Shown here in pieces: positions 24,634-33,407 of a DNA stretch of 64,000 nt. The DNA lies in contig NZ_JACYHF010000021.1 of the NCBI RefSeq assembly GCF_016482685.1, forward strand, positions 41,681 to 105,680, written 5' to 3'. Source of the stretch: Streptomyces sp. DSM 110735 (GTDB taxonomy: Bacteria; Actinomycetota; Actinomycetes; Streptomycetales; Streptomycetaceae). The notes beneath the pieces are model-generated. The model ran no database searches. It was not told the origin of the DNA and was given only the letters and a program-made list of their open reading frames with translations. Made by a program: the position numbers and the translations under genes. Numbering within the stretch: the first letter of the stretch is position 1; each line of letters opens with the position of its first letter.

Positions 24634-25193
24634 GGGGTTCCCCCGTCGGGCGGTGGGGTGTCGTGGGCGGTGGAGAGGAGTTGGAGGCCGAGGCGGAGGC
24701 GGCGGCGCGCCTCGTCCTCGGTGACGTCGAGGTCGGCGGCGGTGCTGCGGTAGTCGCGGCGTTGGAAGTAGGCCAACTCAAGCGCAGCGCGCAGGGGTTG
24801 GGGCATCGAGTGGACGATGTAGTCGGCGCGGGCGGCGACCGCCGCGCGGTGGACCTTGCGCTCCAGTTCCTCCGGCGAGGTGCCGTCGCCGCCGAGCGCT
24901 GCCGTCTCGTTGTCCCGCAGGCGGCGTACCGCGAGGCGGCGGGTGACCGCGGCGATCCAGGTGCGCAGCGGCTCCTGGCGGGGGTCGTACGTCTCGGGGT
25001 GCTGCCACAGGTGGGCGAAGACCTCGCGGGTCAGGGCGTCGGCGGCGCCCTCCTCGCCGAGCACGCGGTGGGCGAGGGCGTGCACCAGCGAGGCGTACCG
25101 GTCGTACAGCTCACCGAGTGCCGCCGCCTCCCCGCGCGCCAGCCGCTGCTGCATCACGCGGTCCCAGCGGAGCGGTACGTCCTGCTGCGCCAT
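24630..25193 (-). CDS. ECF-type RNA polymerase sigma factor
   Basis: A 187-residue ECF sigma factor. Region 2 has LYDRYASLVHALAHRVLGEEGAAD split around the core-binding helix and the -10 recognition part (TWIAAVTRRLAVRRLR). Region 4 has PLRAALELAYFQRRDYRSTAADLDV. ATG at 25193 is chosen for its GGAGG six nt upstream, not the longer upstream frame. It is the first gene of a sigma/anti-sigma operon. No clear autoregulatory -35/-10 pair was recognised upstream. Confidence 0.87.
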   Translation of the reverse strand: MAQQDVPLRWDRVMQQRLARGEAAALGELYDRYASLVHALAHRVLGEEGAADALTREVFAHLWQHPETYDPRQEPLRTWIAAVTRRLAVRRLRDNETAALGGDGTSPEELERKVHRAAVAARADYIVHSMPQPLRAALELAYFQRRDYRSTAADLDVTEDEARRRLRLGLQLLSTAHDTPPPDGGTP

Positions 25194-25433
25194 GCCGTTC
25201 CTCCCCTCGCCCGGTGCGGGCCCGGACCGGTGTCCCGGTGACCTTCTCTCGAATGTAGTCGGCACGTCTGACAGCGCACGCCCCTTTGTGTCAATGTGCG
25301 CCCCCCGCTGCGTCGCAGGTGATAGGGCCTCCTTCACACCGCCTTCACTCTTGCATGGTCCAACTCCGATCGAACAGGATTGATAGTGACCGAAACAAGA
25401 CCTTTGCCGATCCTCCGCGGTTTGCCAATTCGT

Positions 25434-25446
25434 GTTTCAGGGAAAC
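25434..25446. promoter_or_regulatory. Small inverted repeat between the sigma and STAS genes
   Basis: GTTTC-AGG-GAAAC is a perfect 5-bp inverted repeat in the 343-bp divergent gap 25194-25536, about 90 nt before the STAS start. The rest of the gap is relatively AT-rich and holds no gene I can support. Confidence 0.3.
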
Positions 25447-25536
25447 GCCCGCTGGGCAGCCGCGCGGAAAGAAACGTAGGGACTGCTTCCATTTCCGGGC
25501 GGTTCCGCGAGATCCGCCGAGCGGAGGGGTGTGGCC

Positions 25537-25911
25537 GTGGCATTCGAAGTGACCGGCGCCGAGCGGGGCGCGTGGGCCGTGCTCCGAGTCTGCGGTGAAC
25601 TGGATCTGGTGACCTCACCGGTGTTGCGCCAGCGGGTGCACGACGCGGTGGCCGAGGGGCACCACAGTCTCGTCCTCGACCTTTCCGAGGTCTTCTTCTG
25701 CGATTCCAGCGGGGTCGGCGTGCTCATCGCGTCCCGGCGCCTCATCCGCTCCTGCCAGGGCAGGCTGCGGCTGATCCTGCCGGACCGGGGCGCGGAGGAC
25801 GGCTCGCACGTGAACCGGGTCCTGGGCGCGCTGGGCGTACGGCGCCTCTTCGACGTGCGCGCGGATGTCGCCTCCGCCACCGCCGACGAGCCGGACTCGC
25901 TCACCGCCTGA
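25537..25911 (+). CDS. STAS-domain anti-sigma factor antagonist
   Basis: A 124-residue single STAS domain (SpoIIAA/RsbV type). The phosphorylatable Ser is in FCDSSGVGVLIASRR. The protein binds an anti-sigma kinase when unphosphorylated. GTG at 25537 is chosen because GGAGG is eight nt upstream; GTG at 25531 is too close to it. The ATP-binding protein at 26476 is a plausible partner, which is inference from proximity. Confidence 0.88.
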   Translation: MAFEVTGAERGAWAVLRVCGELDLVTSPVLRQRVHDAVAEGHHSLVLDLSEVFFCDSSGVGVLIASRRLIRSCQGRLRLILPDRGAEDGSHVNRVLGALGVRRLFDVRADVASATADEPDSLTA

Positions 25912-25930
25912 ACCGAAGTCGTCGGACATC

Positions 25931-25949
25931 CCGGAAGACGATCTTCCGG
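25931..25949 (+). terminator. Hairpin after the STAS gene
   Basis: CCGGAAGA (25931-25938) pairs perfectly with TCTTCCGG (25942-25949) across a CGA loop, 20 nt after the stop codon. It is short and less GC-rich than other terminators in the window. Confidence 0.5.
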
Positions 25950-26475
25950 TAATTCGGCGCCCTGCGGCGCGAATTCATGGCCACGGATGTCGCGGATCGT
26001 GGCGAACTCGCATCACTGAGCGTCGATATCGGGTTGTGTCCGTTCCGCGACTCGTCACGGCCCGGAGTCGGCGGCCCGCTCGGGTACCTTGGGTGAGATG
26101 CGAGTGGCTGCGAGCACCGGTGGTGCCGGAGATGCCCCTGGGGCGTTCCCGGACTCGGTGTCGCGCGCCGCTGTTCACGGGGTGACGGTGGAATACCGAC
26201 CCGATTGTTCGACTCCTCGACATGGGCGTCGCACAGTATGCCGCACGGGTACTCCTTCGCGCGGGAATATGCCCGAAGCGCTTGTTGGGGTGACTGTACG
26301 TCAACCATGCTGTCTCGTAAGGGAATCACGTTCCGTGACCCTTGCTCTGGTCGTTGTTCTGGCCATGCAGAAAATGGCTACGATCGTGGCCTTCGCCGTA
26401 CCGCGCGTCGCGGATCGTGTCGCGCACGACGGGCGGCGTGGGGTCATGTGTCCGCCGGTTCGGATGGTGTGAGCG
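25950..26475. other. 526-bp non-coding stretch of low GC upstream of the ATP-binding protein
   Basis: No gene can be supported. Third-position bias is absent over 26190-26400 and the region is unusually AT-rich for this chromosome. It holds a TACCTT box (26085-26090) placed exactly 13 nt before an ATG at 26098, whose frame loses coding bias after about 35 codons. It also holds a perfect inverted repeat TCACG-TTC-CGTGA (26326-26338). It may be a long regulatory leader of the gene at 26476. Confidence 0.4.
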
Positions 26476-27024
26476 GTGCAGGTGCTTCAAGTACTGGAGA
26501 TCCGGCCCGACCCCGAGGAGGTGAGGCGGGCGCGCTCGTGGACCCGCTCCCGGCTCGCCGGGCTCGGGATAGCGGCCGACGAACCGTTGGCCGAGACGCT
26601 GATCCTGCTCGTCTCCGAGCTGGTGACCAACGCGGTGGTGCACACGGGGCGCCCGGCGCTGCTCCGGCTCTCGCTGCCGGGCGGTACGCCAGGCGGCCGG
26701 ACGGAGTCCGGGGACGGCGACCCGGAGACCGCGCGGGAGCCGGAGAAGACGCGCACGACCGTCGTCTCCGCCACGGTGCGCCTGGAGGTGGCCGACGCCA
26801 GCTCCCGTGCCCCCGTGCCGCGTTGCGCGGGCGACGACGCCACCGGCGGCCGGGGTCTGGCCCTCGTGGACTGTCTCGCCGACCGCTGGGGCTGGCAGAC
26901 CGAGGGCGCGGGCAAGAGCATCTGGTGCGAACTGGACCGCTGTTCGCCGCCCCGGGAGGGCGTGGCGATGGCGTACGGGGGCGGCATGGCCGCGTACGAG
27001 GGCTTCACCTTCGAGGCCGTCTGA
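26476..27024 (+). CDS. ATP-binding protein, RsbW/SpoIIAB-like HATPase
   Basis: A 182-residue HATPase_c protein. The N box is SELVTNAVVH near residue 50, the G1 box is EVADASS and the G2 box is GGRGLALVDCLADRWGW. A Ser/Glu-rich insert lies between them. Such proteins are anti-sigma kinases or regulators that are abundant in Streptomyces. The GTG start at 26476 follows a GTGTGAGC context with no strong ribosome site. The STAS protein 560 bp upstream could be its antagonist. Confidence 0.8.
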   Translation: MQVLQVLEIRPDPEEVRRARSWTRSRLAGLGIAADEPLAETLILLVSELVTNAVVHTGRPALLRLSLPGGTPGGRTESGDGDPETAREPEKTRTTVVSATVRLEVADASSRAPVPRCAGDDATGGRGLALVDCLADRWGWQTEGAGKSIWCELDRCSPPREGVAMAYGGGMAAYEGFTFEAV

Positions 27025-27802
27025 CCCGTTTCCCGGCGGTGCGCCGGGCGTGCTCCCGTGCGCGGTCGCCGCGAAGTGCGCGCAAGTACCCGCCGCCCGT
27101 ACGGTGTTGACGCGTCGAGTGTGTGTGAACACGCTGGTGTGCGTCGATTCGCCGCGAGGGGACGGCGAGGACCGGGGTGACGGAGTCCTCGCCGAGTGTG
27201 GGTCGCACCGGTCGGCGGCGCCGGGCGTGCACAGGGGGACACGCCCGGGAGATACGCCACCGCCCGGTCCGCGCGGGGCGGGAGCCAAGCCAAAACGCTC
27301 CCGCCCCGTCCAGCAAGCCCGCCCCGCCTGCACGACCCGTCTCGCCCGAGCTACCCGGTGCCTGCCTGCTTCGCCCGGCCCGCCAAGACGCATCCGCCCG
27401 GTCGGACACGACGCCGGGACCTCGCCTCGCACGGGCTCCCGCCCGCCTGCCGCCTGTCTCGCCCTGTCCGGCAACTCGCCTCCGCCCGGTCGGACGCGGC
27501 GCTCGGAACCTGGCTCGCACGGGCTCCCGCCGCGTTCCAGCCCGTCTGTCGGCACGTCTGCCTGGCCGTCTCGCCTCGCCCTGCCCCACCAACCGTGCCC
27601 GTCTTGCCCAGCCCGTCAAGTCGCCTGTCTGCTCCGGCACCGCACTTCCCGCCCCCAGAGCCCGGCAAGACGCATCTGCCGGTCTGGGCAAGGTGGTTGT
27701 GGGGCCTTGCCCCGAACCTGCCCCGCTCCCGTCGGCGCTCGCCGCCTCGTCCCGCACGGCGCTTCCGGCCCGTCTGCGAGGCCCGCTCCCTAAGCTGCCG
27801 CC
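27025..27802. repeat. 778-bp gap with degenerate C-rich repeats
   Basis: No gene is supported. CGCCCGGTCGGACxCG...CTCGCACGGGCT units of about 50 nt recur at about 27390 and about 27485. GCAAGACGCAT-type units recur near 27380 and 27663. A perfect 11-bp hairpin (27275-27285 with 27297-27307, loop CAAGCCAAAAC) probably terminates the ATP-binding gene. The remainder is low-complexity C/G with no codon bias in any frame. Confidence 0.5.
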
Positions 27803-28186
27803 ATGGCATGTCGCATCAGCGAGTTGGTCCTCGACGCCGCCGATCCCGAGCGTCTCGCCGTCTTCTGGAGCGAGGTCCTCGGGTACGTGGAACTCGGCCG
27901 CGAGGAGGACGGGAGCATCGAGATCGGGCCACCCGGCACCGGGTTCGGCGGACCGCAGCCCACCCTGGTCCTCAGCCTGACCACCGACCCGCGCCCCGCG
28001 AAGCTCCGGCTGCACCTCGACGTCAGCGCCACCGACCGCGACCAGGACGCCGAACTGGAACGCCTGCTGGCGCTCGGGGCGAGGCGGATCGACGTCGGCC
28101 AGACCGGGGAGGAGAGCTGGCACGTGCTGGCGGACCCGGAGGGGAACGAGTTCTGTCTGCTCAGGGCCCGGGTCGGGGTCGTCTAG
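27803..28186 (+). CDS. VOC-family (glyoxalase/bleomycin-resistance fold) protein
   Basis: A 127-residue single VOC domain (ISELVLDAADPERLAVFWSEVLGY ... WHVLADPEGNEFCLL). The family binds metals and acts as lyases, dioxygenases or drug-binding proteins; the role here is unknown. A TAAGCT -10 box at 27791-27796 puts the +1 at the ATG, so the mRNA should be leaderless. Its stop overlaps that of the GlxA-type gene by four nt (CTAG shared). Confidence 0.85.
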   Translation: MACRISELVLDAADPERLAVFWSEVLGYVELGREEDGSIEIGPPGTGFGGPQPTLVLSLTTDPRPAKLRLHLDVSATDRDQDAELERLLALGARRIDVGQTGEESWHVLADPEGNEFCLLRARVGVV

Positions 28187-29178
28187 GCGCGGGCGGTGGC
28201 CCGGAACGTGCGTCGGTAAGCCGTAGGCGTCACCCCCAGGTTCTGCTGGAGGTGCTGGCGCATCGACTGGGCTGTGCCGAAGCCGCAGTCGCGGGCTACG
28301 TGGTCGATGGGGAGGTCGGTGGATTCCAGGAGGCGGCGGGCTAGTTCGACGCGTTGCTGGGTGAGCCACTGGCCGGGGCTGACGCCGACCTCCTCGCGGA
28401 AGCGGCGGGTGAAGGTGCGGACGGACATCGACTCGCGGGCGGCGAGGTCGCGGAGCTGGATCGGCTCGTGGAGGCGGGCGAGCGCCCAGGCGCGGGCGGC
28501 TTTCGTGGTGGCGAGCTGGGGGTCGGGGACCGGGCGGTGGATGTACTGCGCCTGGCCGCCGTCGCGGTGCGGGGGGACGACCGTGCGGCGGGCGACCTCG
28601 TTGGCGACCGCCGCGCCGTGGTCGCGGCGGACGATGTGCAGGCACAGGTCGAGCCCGGCGGCGACCCCCGCGGAGGTCAGCACGTCGCCGTCGTCGATGA
28701 ACAGCACGTCCGGGTCCACCCGGATCGCCGGGAACATCCGCTGGAAGCGGTCCGCGTCGGCCCAGTGCGTGGTCGCCGGGCGCCCGTCGAGGTATCCGGC
28801 GGCGGCGAGGACGTAGACCCCGGTGCAGATGGAGGCGAGGCGGGTGCCGGGGCGGATGCGGGCGAGGGCGGCGGCCAGTCCGGGGGTGAGCCTGCCCTCG
28901 TCGTACTCCGGGCCGAGTTCGTACGACGCCGGGACGATCACCGTGTCGGCGGTCGCCAGCGCCTCGGGACCGTGCGGCACGTGCACGCTGAAGTCGGCGT
29001 CGGTCACGACCGGACCCGGCGGACGCACCGAGCAGGTCAGGACCTCGTACAGCGCCCGACCGTGCTCGTCGCGGGCGCGGGTGAAGATGCGGTGCGGGAT
29101 GCCCAGTTCGAAAGGGAGCAGACCGTCCAGGGCCAGGACGACGACGCGGTGCGGGCGGAACTCCTCGGACGTGGCCAT
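28183..29178 (-). CDS. GlxA-family AraC-type transcriptional regulator
   Basis: A 331-residue regulator. The N-terminal DJ-1/PfpI amidase-like domain carries the nucleophile-elbow type CTGVYVLAAAG near residue 117. The C-terminal ~100 residues form an AraC HTH (LRDLAARESMSVRTFTRRFREEVG). TAGGAT at 29190-29185 places the +1 on the A of the ATG, a leaderless start. It is divergent from the MFS gene, which it may regulate; the short divergent region (29179-29250) must hold the operator. Confidence 0.88.
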   Translation of the reverse strand: MATSEEFRPHRVVVLALDGLLPFELGIPHRIFTRARDEHGRALYEVLTCSVRPPGPVVTDADFSVHVPHGPEALATADTVIVPASYELGPEYDEGRLTPGLAAALARIRPGTRLASICTGVYVLAAAGYLDGRPATTHWADADRFQRMFPAIRVDPDVLFIDDGDVLTSAGVAAGLDLCLHIVRRDHGAAVANEVARRTVVPPHRDGGQAQYIHRPVPDPQLATTKAARAWALARLHEPIQLRDLAARESMSVRTFTRRFREEVGVSPGQWLTQQRVELARRLLESTDLPIDHVARDCGFGTAQSMRQHLQQNLGVTPTAYRRTFRATARA

Positions 29179-29250
29179 GGCCCGATCCTAGCCAACACTG
29201 ACCTGCGGGCCACTCGATGCGCGTGCACACGGCGCCCGATCCTGGACGGC

Positions 29251-30558
29251 GTGACTCAGACAAGCGAAGCCACCGCCGCCGACCCGACCCCGGCAGGGCG
29301 ACGCCGGGTGCACCGCGCCTGGTTCGTCGCCGCCGTCACCTTCGTCACGATCATCGGCGCGGCGGCTTTCCGTTCCCTGCCCGGACTCCTCATCGACCCG
29401 CTGCACGCGGAGTTCGGCTGGTCGCGCGGCACGATCGGCGCCGCCGTCTCCGTGAACCTCGCGCTCTACGGACTGACCGCGCCGTTCGCCGCCGCGCTGA
29501 TGGACCGCTTCGGCATCCGCCGGGTGGTCGCCGTCGCGCTGACGGTCGTCGCGCTGGGCTCGGGGCTCACCGTGTGGATGACCGAGCCCTGGCAACTCAT
29601 CCTGTGCTGGGGGCTGTTGGTCGGTCTCGGCTCCGGCTCGATGGCGCTGGCGTTCGCCGCCACCGTCACCGGGCGCTGGTTCACCGCGCGGCGCGGTCTG
29701 GTCAGCGGCATCCTCACCGCCGCCTCCGCCTCCGGGCAGCTCATCTTCCTGCCGCTGCTGTCCTGGATGATCGAGAGCGGTCACGACTGGCGCCCGGCGG
29801 CTGTCACGGTCGCCCTCGCCGCCCTCGTGGTCGTGCCCTTCGTGTGGCTGCTGCTGCGCGACCACCCGGCCGACGTGGGACTCGCGCCGTACGGGGCGAG
29901 CGAGTTCGTGCCCAAGCCGCCGCCGCTGACCGGTGCCGCCCGGCGGACGCTCGGGGTGCTCGCGCGGGCGGCGCGGACCGGACCGTTCTGGCTGCTCGCG
30001 GGCAGCTTCGCGATCTGCGGGGCGTCCACCAACGGGCTGATCCAGACCCACTTCGTGCCCGCCGCCCACGACCACGGGATGCCGGTCACGGCGGCTGCCT
30101 CGCTGCTCGCGGTCATCGGCGTCTTCGACGTGGTCGGCACGATCGCGTCGGGCTGGTTCACCGACCGCTTCGAGCCGCGCCGCCTGCTCGCCGTGTACTA
30201 CGCGCTGCGCGGCACCTCGCTGCTCTTCCTGCCGGTGCTGCTGAACCTCGGTCCCGAGGTGAAGCCGCCGATGGTGTTCTTCATCGTCTTCTACGGTCTG
30301 GACTGGGTCGCCACCGTCCCGCCCACGCTCGCCCTGTGCCGGGACCGGTACGGCGACGACTCCGCGATCGTGTTCGGCTGGGTGCTCGCCTCGCACCAGA
30401 TCGGCGCGGCGCTGGTGGCGTGGCTCGGCGGGGTCGCCCGCGACGTGTTCGGCTCCTACGACATGGTCTGGTACGCCTCCGGCGCCCTGTGCGCGGCGGC
30501 GACCCTGATGGTGCTGGTGATCCGGCGCCGCCCGGCACCGCTCAGCCTGCCCGCGTAG
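29251..30558 (+). CDS. Major facilitator superfamily transporter
   Basis: A 435-residue, 12-helix MFS protein of the monocarboxylate/oxalate-formate type. The inter-helix motif DRFGIRRVVAVAL lies after TM2 and DRFEPRRLLAV in the second half. The GTG start at 29251 is one nt after the +1 expected from GATCCT (29238-29243). It is divergent from the GlxA-type regulator and its 3' end overlaps the flavin monooxygenase gene by 17 bp. Substrate unknown. Confidence 0.87.
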   Translation: MTQTSEATAADPTPAGRRRVHRAWFVAAVTFVTIIGAAAFRSLPGLLIDPLHAEFGWSRGTIGAAVSVNLALYGLTAPFAAALMDRFGIRRVVAVALTVVALGSGLTVWMTEPWQLILCWGLLVGLGSGSMALAFAATVTGRWFTARRGLVSGILTAASASGQLIFLPLLSWMIESGHDWRPAAVTVALAALVVVPFVWLLLRDHPADVGLAPYGASEFVPKPPPLTGAARRTLGVLARAARTGPFWLLAGSFAICGASTNGLIQTHFVPAAHDHGMPVTAAASLLAVIGVFDVVGTIASGWFTDRFEPRRLLAVYYALRGTSLLFLPVLLNLGPEVKPPMVFFIVFYGLDWVATVPPTLALCRDRYGDDSAIVFGWVLASHQIGAALVAWLGGVARDVFGSYDMVWYASGALCAAATLMVLVIRRRPAPLSLPA

Positions 30559-31741
30559 CCTCGCGGGCCAGCCGTCTGGCGATGGTGCGGGCGATCTTCT
30601 CGGCGTCCAGGGCGAGTTCGCGGAACATGCCGCTGATCGGGTTGGTGAACCCGGTGAAGTACAGCCCCGGCGCCTCCTTCGGGCTGCGGGCGCCGTGCAC
30701 CACCGGGCGCCCCCGCCCGTCCAGCACCCCGAGGTGCCCGACCAGGGAGTCCAGACCGCGCGAGTACCCGGTGGCGGCGATCACCGCGTCCGGCGCCACC
30801 CGGCTGCCGTCGGCGAGCGCCACCTTGCCGTCCTCGAACCCCTCGACGGCGGCCGTGATCTCGACCTTGCCCTCGCGCACCGCGTCGATCAGACCCACGT
30901 CCTGCACCGGGATCGCGCCCTCGCGCACCCGGCTGTAGAGCCCGGACTCCGGTCGGGGCAGCCCGTGTTCGGAGAGGTCGGGGGTGCTGAGGCGGGCCAT
31001 CGGACGGGCGAGCCGGTCCACGAGCCGCACCGGCAGCCGCCGTACCAGGATGCCGGTGTACTGGGCGGACCAGCCCGCCGTCGAGCGGCGCACGATGTGC
31101 GGGACGGTGCGCACGGCGAGGCGGACCCGCGCCGCGCCGCCCTCGACCAGGTCCACGGCGATCTCGGCGCCGGTGTTGCCCACGCCGACCACGAGCACGT
31201 CCCGGTCGGCGAACGGGCGGGCGTTGCGGTAGGCGCTCGCGTGCAGGAACTCCCCGTCCCAGTCCTCGAGTCCGGACCAGTCGGGCAGGCGCGGGGTGTG
31301 GTTGAAACCGGTGGCGACGACCACCGCGCTGCCGGTCAGCTCCCTGCCGCCGGAGGCGTGCAGCAGCCAGCCCGCGCCGTCCGGGGCGGGTTCGACCCGG
31401 AAGACCTCGACCCCGGTGACGATCTCCAGTTCGTGGTGCTCGGCGTACTTCTCCAGATAGCGCACCACGTCGTCGCGGGACACCCAGCGCCCGAACGCGC
31501 GGGGGATCGGCAGCCCCGGCAGCGCCGAGAGGCGCCGGGTGGTGTGCAGCTTGAGCCGGTCGTAGTGGCGGCGCCAGGACGCGCCGACCCGGTCGGCCTT
31601 CTCCAGGATCACCGCCCGCACCCCGCGTGCCCTCAGGGCGTGCGCGACGGCGAGTCCGCCGGGACCGGCACCGATGACGTAGACGGGACGGTCGGCGGGG
31701 GTCGCGGTCAGGTGCGCGAGAGAGGGACGCGAGTCGGCCAT
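30542..31741 (-). CDS. Flavin-containing monooxygenase-type FAD/NAD(P) oxidoreductase
   Basis: A 399-residue two-dinucleotide-fold flavoprotein. The FAD site is VIGAGPGGLAVAHALR and the NADPH site is VLVVGVGNTGAEIAVDL. The FMO-like WDGEFLHASAYRN segment and ATGY near the C-terminus complete the type. Such enzymes oxygenate soft nucleophiles or ketones. ATG at 31741 is chosen because TACGCT (31754-31749) places the +1 next to it; the upstream frame start is less likely. It converges and overlaps with the MFS gene by 17 bp. Confidence 0.85.
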   Translation of the reverse strand: MADSRPSLAHLTATPADRPVYVIGAGPGGLAVAHALRARGVRAVILEKADRVGASWRRHYDRLKLHTTRRLSALPGLPIPRAFGRWVSRDDVVRYLEKYAEHHELEIVTGVEVFRVEPAPDGAGWLLHASGGRELTGSAVVVATGFNHTPRLPDWSGLEDWDGEFLHASAYRNARPFADRDVLVVGVGNTGAEIAVDLVEGGAARVRLAVRTVPHIVRRSTAGWSAQYTGILVRRLPVRLVDRLARPMARLSTPDLSEHGLPRPESGLYSRVREGAIPVQDVGLIDAVREGKVEITAAVEGFEDGKVALADGSRVAPDAVIAATGYSRGLDSLVGHLGVLDGRGRPVVHGARSPKEAPGLYFTGFTNPISGMFRELALDAEKIARTIARRLAREATRAG

Positions 31742-31849
31742 GAGCGCGAGCGTAATCACACCCCCGGTTGATGGGTATCGGTCAAGACCGGAATTGGTTG
31801 CGGATTGACAACGATGACGTGTGCGGAGTGCGAAACGTGTGAAAACGCT

Positions 31850-32536
31850 TCACGGCCACAGCAGTTGACGCGCCCACCCGAACTCGGTGCGCCGGTACTC
31901 CAGGCGTACGTGACGGCGGTCCGGGTCGCCCTGGAAGAACTCCACGACCTCGGGGCGCAGGCGGTAGAGGGTCCACCCGGGAACCGGTTCGGCGGGGTTC
32001 TCGCGCGCCTGCCGCCAGGCGCCCTCGGACGCCTCGCGCAGCTCCTCCAGGGAACCCAGCTCCTCGCTCTGGCGACCGGTGAGCGCGGCGGCGAGGGCGC
32101 CGGTGGAGCGGGCGTGCAGATCCGCCTGGCCCTCCTCGCCGGGGGCGGCGGTGACCGGACCGCGCACCCGTACCTGGCGGCCGAGCACGGGCCAGTAGAA
32201 GGCGAGGGCGGCGTACGGATGGGCGTCCAGGGCGCGCCCCTTGCGGCTCGTGGCGTGGGAGGCGAAGGACCAGCCCGCCGCGTCGGCGCCGTGCAGCATC
32301 ACGATCCGCACGTCCGGGTCGCCGTCCTCGTCGGTCGTCGCCAGCGACATGGTGTGCGGCTCCGGTTGCCCCGCCCGTACGGCGTCCGCGAACCACGCGG
32401 TGAACAGCGGCAGCGGGGAGGGCGGCGCGGTCGCCGGGTCGAAGGGGCGCAGCTCGGTCTCCCCGGGCGGCCACACCCGCAGGGAGAGCAGCAGGGCGTG
32501 CAGATCGGGGTGGGCCGGGGTCTCCTCGTGTGCCAT
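31850..32536 (-). CDS. PNPOx-family FMN protein (second pdxH-like gene)
   Basis: A 228-residue paralogue of the pdxH product, with MSLATTDEDGDPDVRIVMLHG, SHATSRKGRALDAHPYAALAFYW and the C-terminal RLRPEVVEFFQGDPDRRHVRLEYRR region cut across the dimer motif. The PLP-site arginines of true PdxH are only partly kept, so it may act on another substrate, like PhzG-type enzymes. GATACT (32548-32543) puts the +1 exactly on the ATG at 32536. The strong hairpin at 32582 separates it from the TetR gene. Confidence 0.82.
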   Translation of the reverse strand: MAHEETPAHPDLHALLLSLRVWPPGETELRPFDPATAPPSPLPLFTAWFADAVRAGQPEPHTMSLATTDEDGDPDVRIVMLHGADAAGWSFASHATSRKGRALDAHPYAALAFYWPVLGRQVRVRGPVTAAPGEEGQADLHARSTGALAAALTGRQSEELGSLEELREASEGAWRQARENPAEPVPGWTLYRLRPEVVEFFQGDPDRRHVRLEYRRTEFGWARQLLWP

Positions 32537-32581
32537 GGACCGAGTATCGCCCGCTGCCGCGCGCTGACTTCGGACGCGGGA

Positions 32582-32615
32582 CGGGCGGTGGTCCACCCGA
32601 GTGGACCACCGCCCG
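32582..32615 (-). terminator. Terminator of the TetR gene at 32639
   Basis: CGGGCGGTGGTCCAC (32582-32596) pairs perfectly over 15 bp with 32601-32615, with a 4-nt loop, downstream of the TetR stop on the minus strand. Confidence 0.85.
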
Positions 32616-32638
32616 CCAGACAGGACGTGGGGCGCGTG

Positions 32639-33286
32639 CTACCTGGCGGGCTTCTTCCCGGTCACGCCGAGGTACGTCAACAGCGAGAGCGTCGGCTTGA
32701 GTTCGGCCTGCTTCACGCCCCAGGCGGAGAAGCCCTTCTGGTGCGCGGCGACCGAGGAGAGCATGGTGACCAGGGAACCGGCGATCGCCGAGGGGTTGAT
32801 GTCCTTGTCCACCCGCCCCTTGGCCTGGAGTTCGGCGACGGCTTCGGTGAGCGGGCCGTTGACCGCGTTCAGGATCTTCATGCGGAGCTTGTTGAAGCGC
32901 TTGTCGCCCTCGGCGGCGGCGAGGTCGACCACGCGCAGGATCGCGTCGTTGCGGCGCCAGAAGTCCATGAAGCCGTCCACGAGTTCCTGCGCGGTCTGCC
33001 AGCCCGCCTTGCCCGCCCAGCTCCGCCCGGCGAGCAGTTCGGCCAGCTCGGCGCTCTCGGCGGCGGTCTGGTCCGCGATCTCCAGGACGGCTCCCTCGAC
33101 GTCCGGGAAGTACTGGTAGAAGGTCGCGGGCGACGTGCCCGCCCTCCGGGCGACATCGATGACCTTGACGTCCCGGTAGGGGGAGGAGCTGAGCATCTCG
33201 CTGAGGCAGTCGAGCAGCTTCTGCCGGGTCGCCTGCCCACGCCGGCCGGCCACGCGGCCGTCGACGGTACGCACTTGTCCTGTCAT
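32639..33286 (-). CDS. TetR-family transcriptional regulator
   Basis: A 215-residue regulator with an N-terminal TetR HTH (RQKLLDCLSEMLSSSPYRDV ... GTSPATFYQYFPDVEGAVLEIAD split around the recognition helix). The C-terminal ligand-binding domain is unassigned. TAAGCT (33298-33293) places the +1 on the ATG at 33286, so it is leaderless. It is divergent from the two-domain VOC gene and a candidate regulator of it. Confidence 0.87.
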   Translation of the reverse strand: MTGQVRTVDGRVAGRRGQATRQKLLDCLSEMLSSSPYRDVKVIDVARRAGTSPATFYQYFPDVEGAVLEIADQTAAESAELAELLAGRSWAGKAGWQTAQELVDGFMDFWRRNDAILRVVDLAAAEGDKRFNKLRMKILNAVNGPLTEAVAELQAKGRVDKDINPSAIAGSLVTMLSSVAAHQKGFSAWGVKQAELKPTLSLLTYLGVTGKKPAR

Positions 33287-33407
33287 GCCGTCAGCTTACC
33301 GACGGGGGGCAGGAGCGCTATTCGGCCGACTGCAAATGGGGTGCCCGGCCATCTCGGGGCGATTTCCCTGGTCTGCGGGGTGCGCGCGAGGCGGTTACTT
33401 TGACGAC

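Noticed and set aside
26098..26472. A leaderless 125-codon gene after the TACCTT box
   Set aside because: Third-position G/C bias disappears after about 35 codons and no recognisable domain is present. It is kept only as part of the non-coding stretch description.
27005..27809. Minus-strand frames through the 27 kb gap
   Set aside because: They are low-complexity Arg/Gly/Ala translations of degenerate C-rich repeats without a ribosome site or codon bias.
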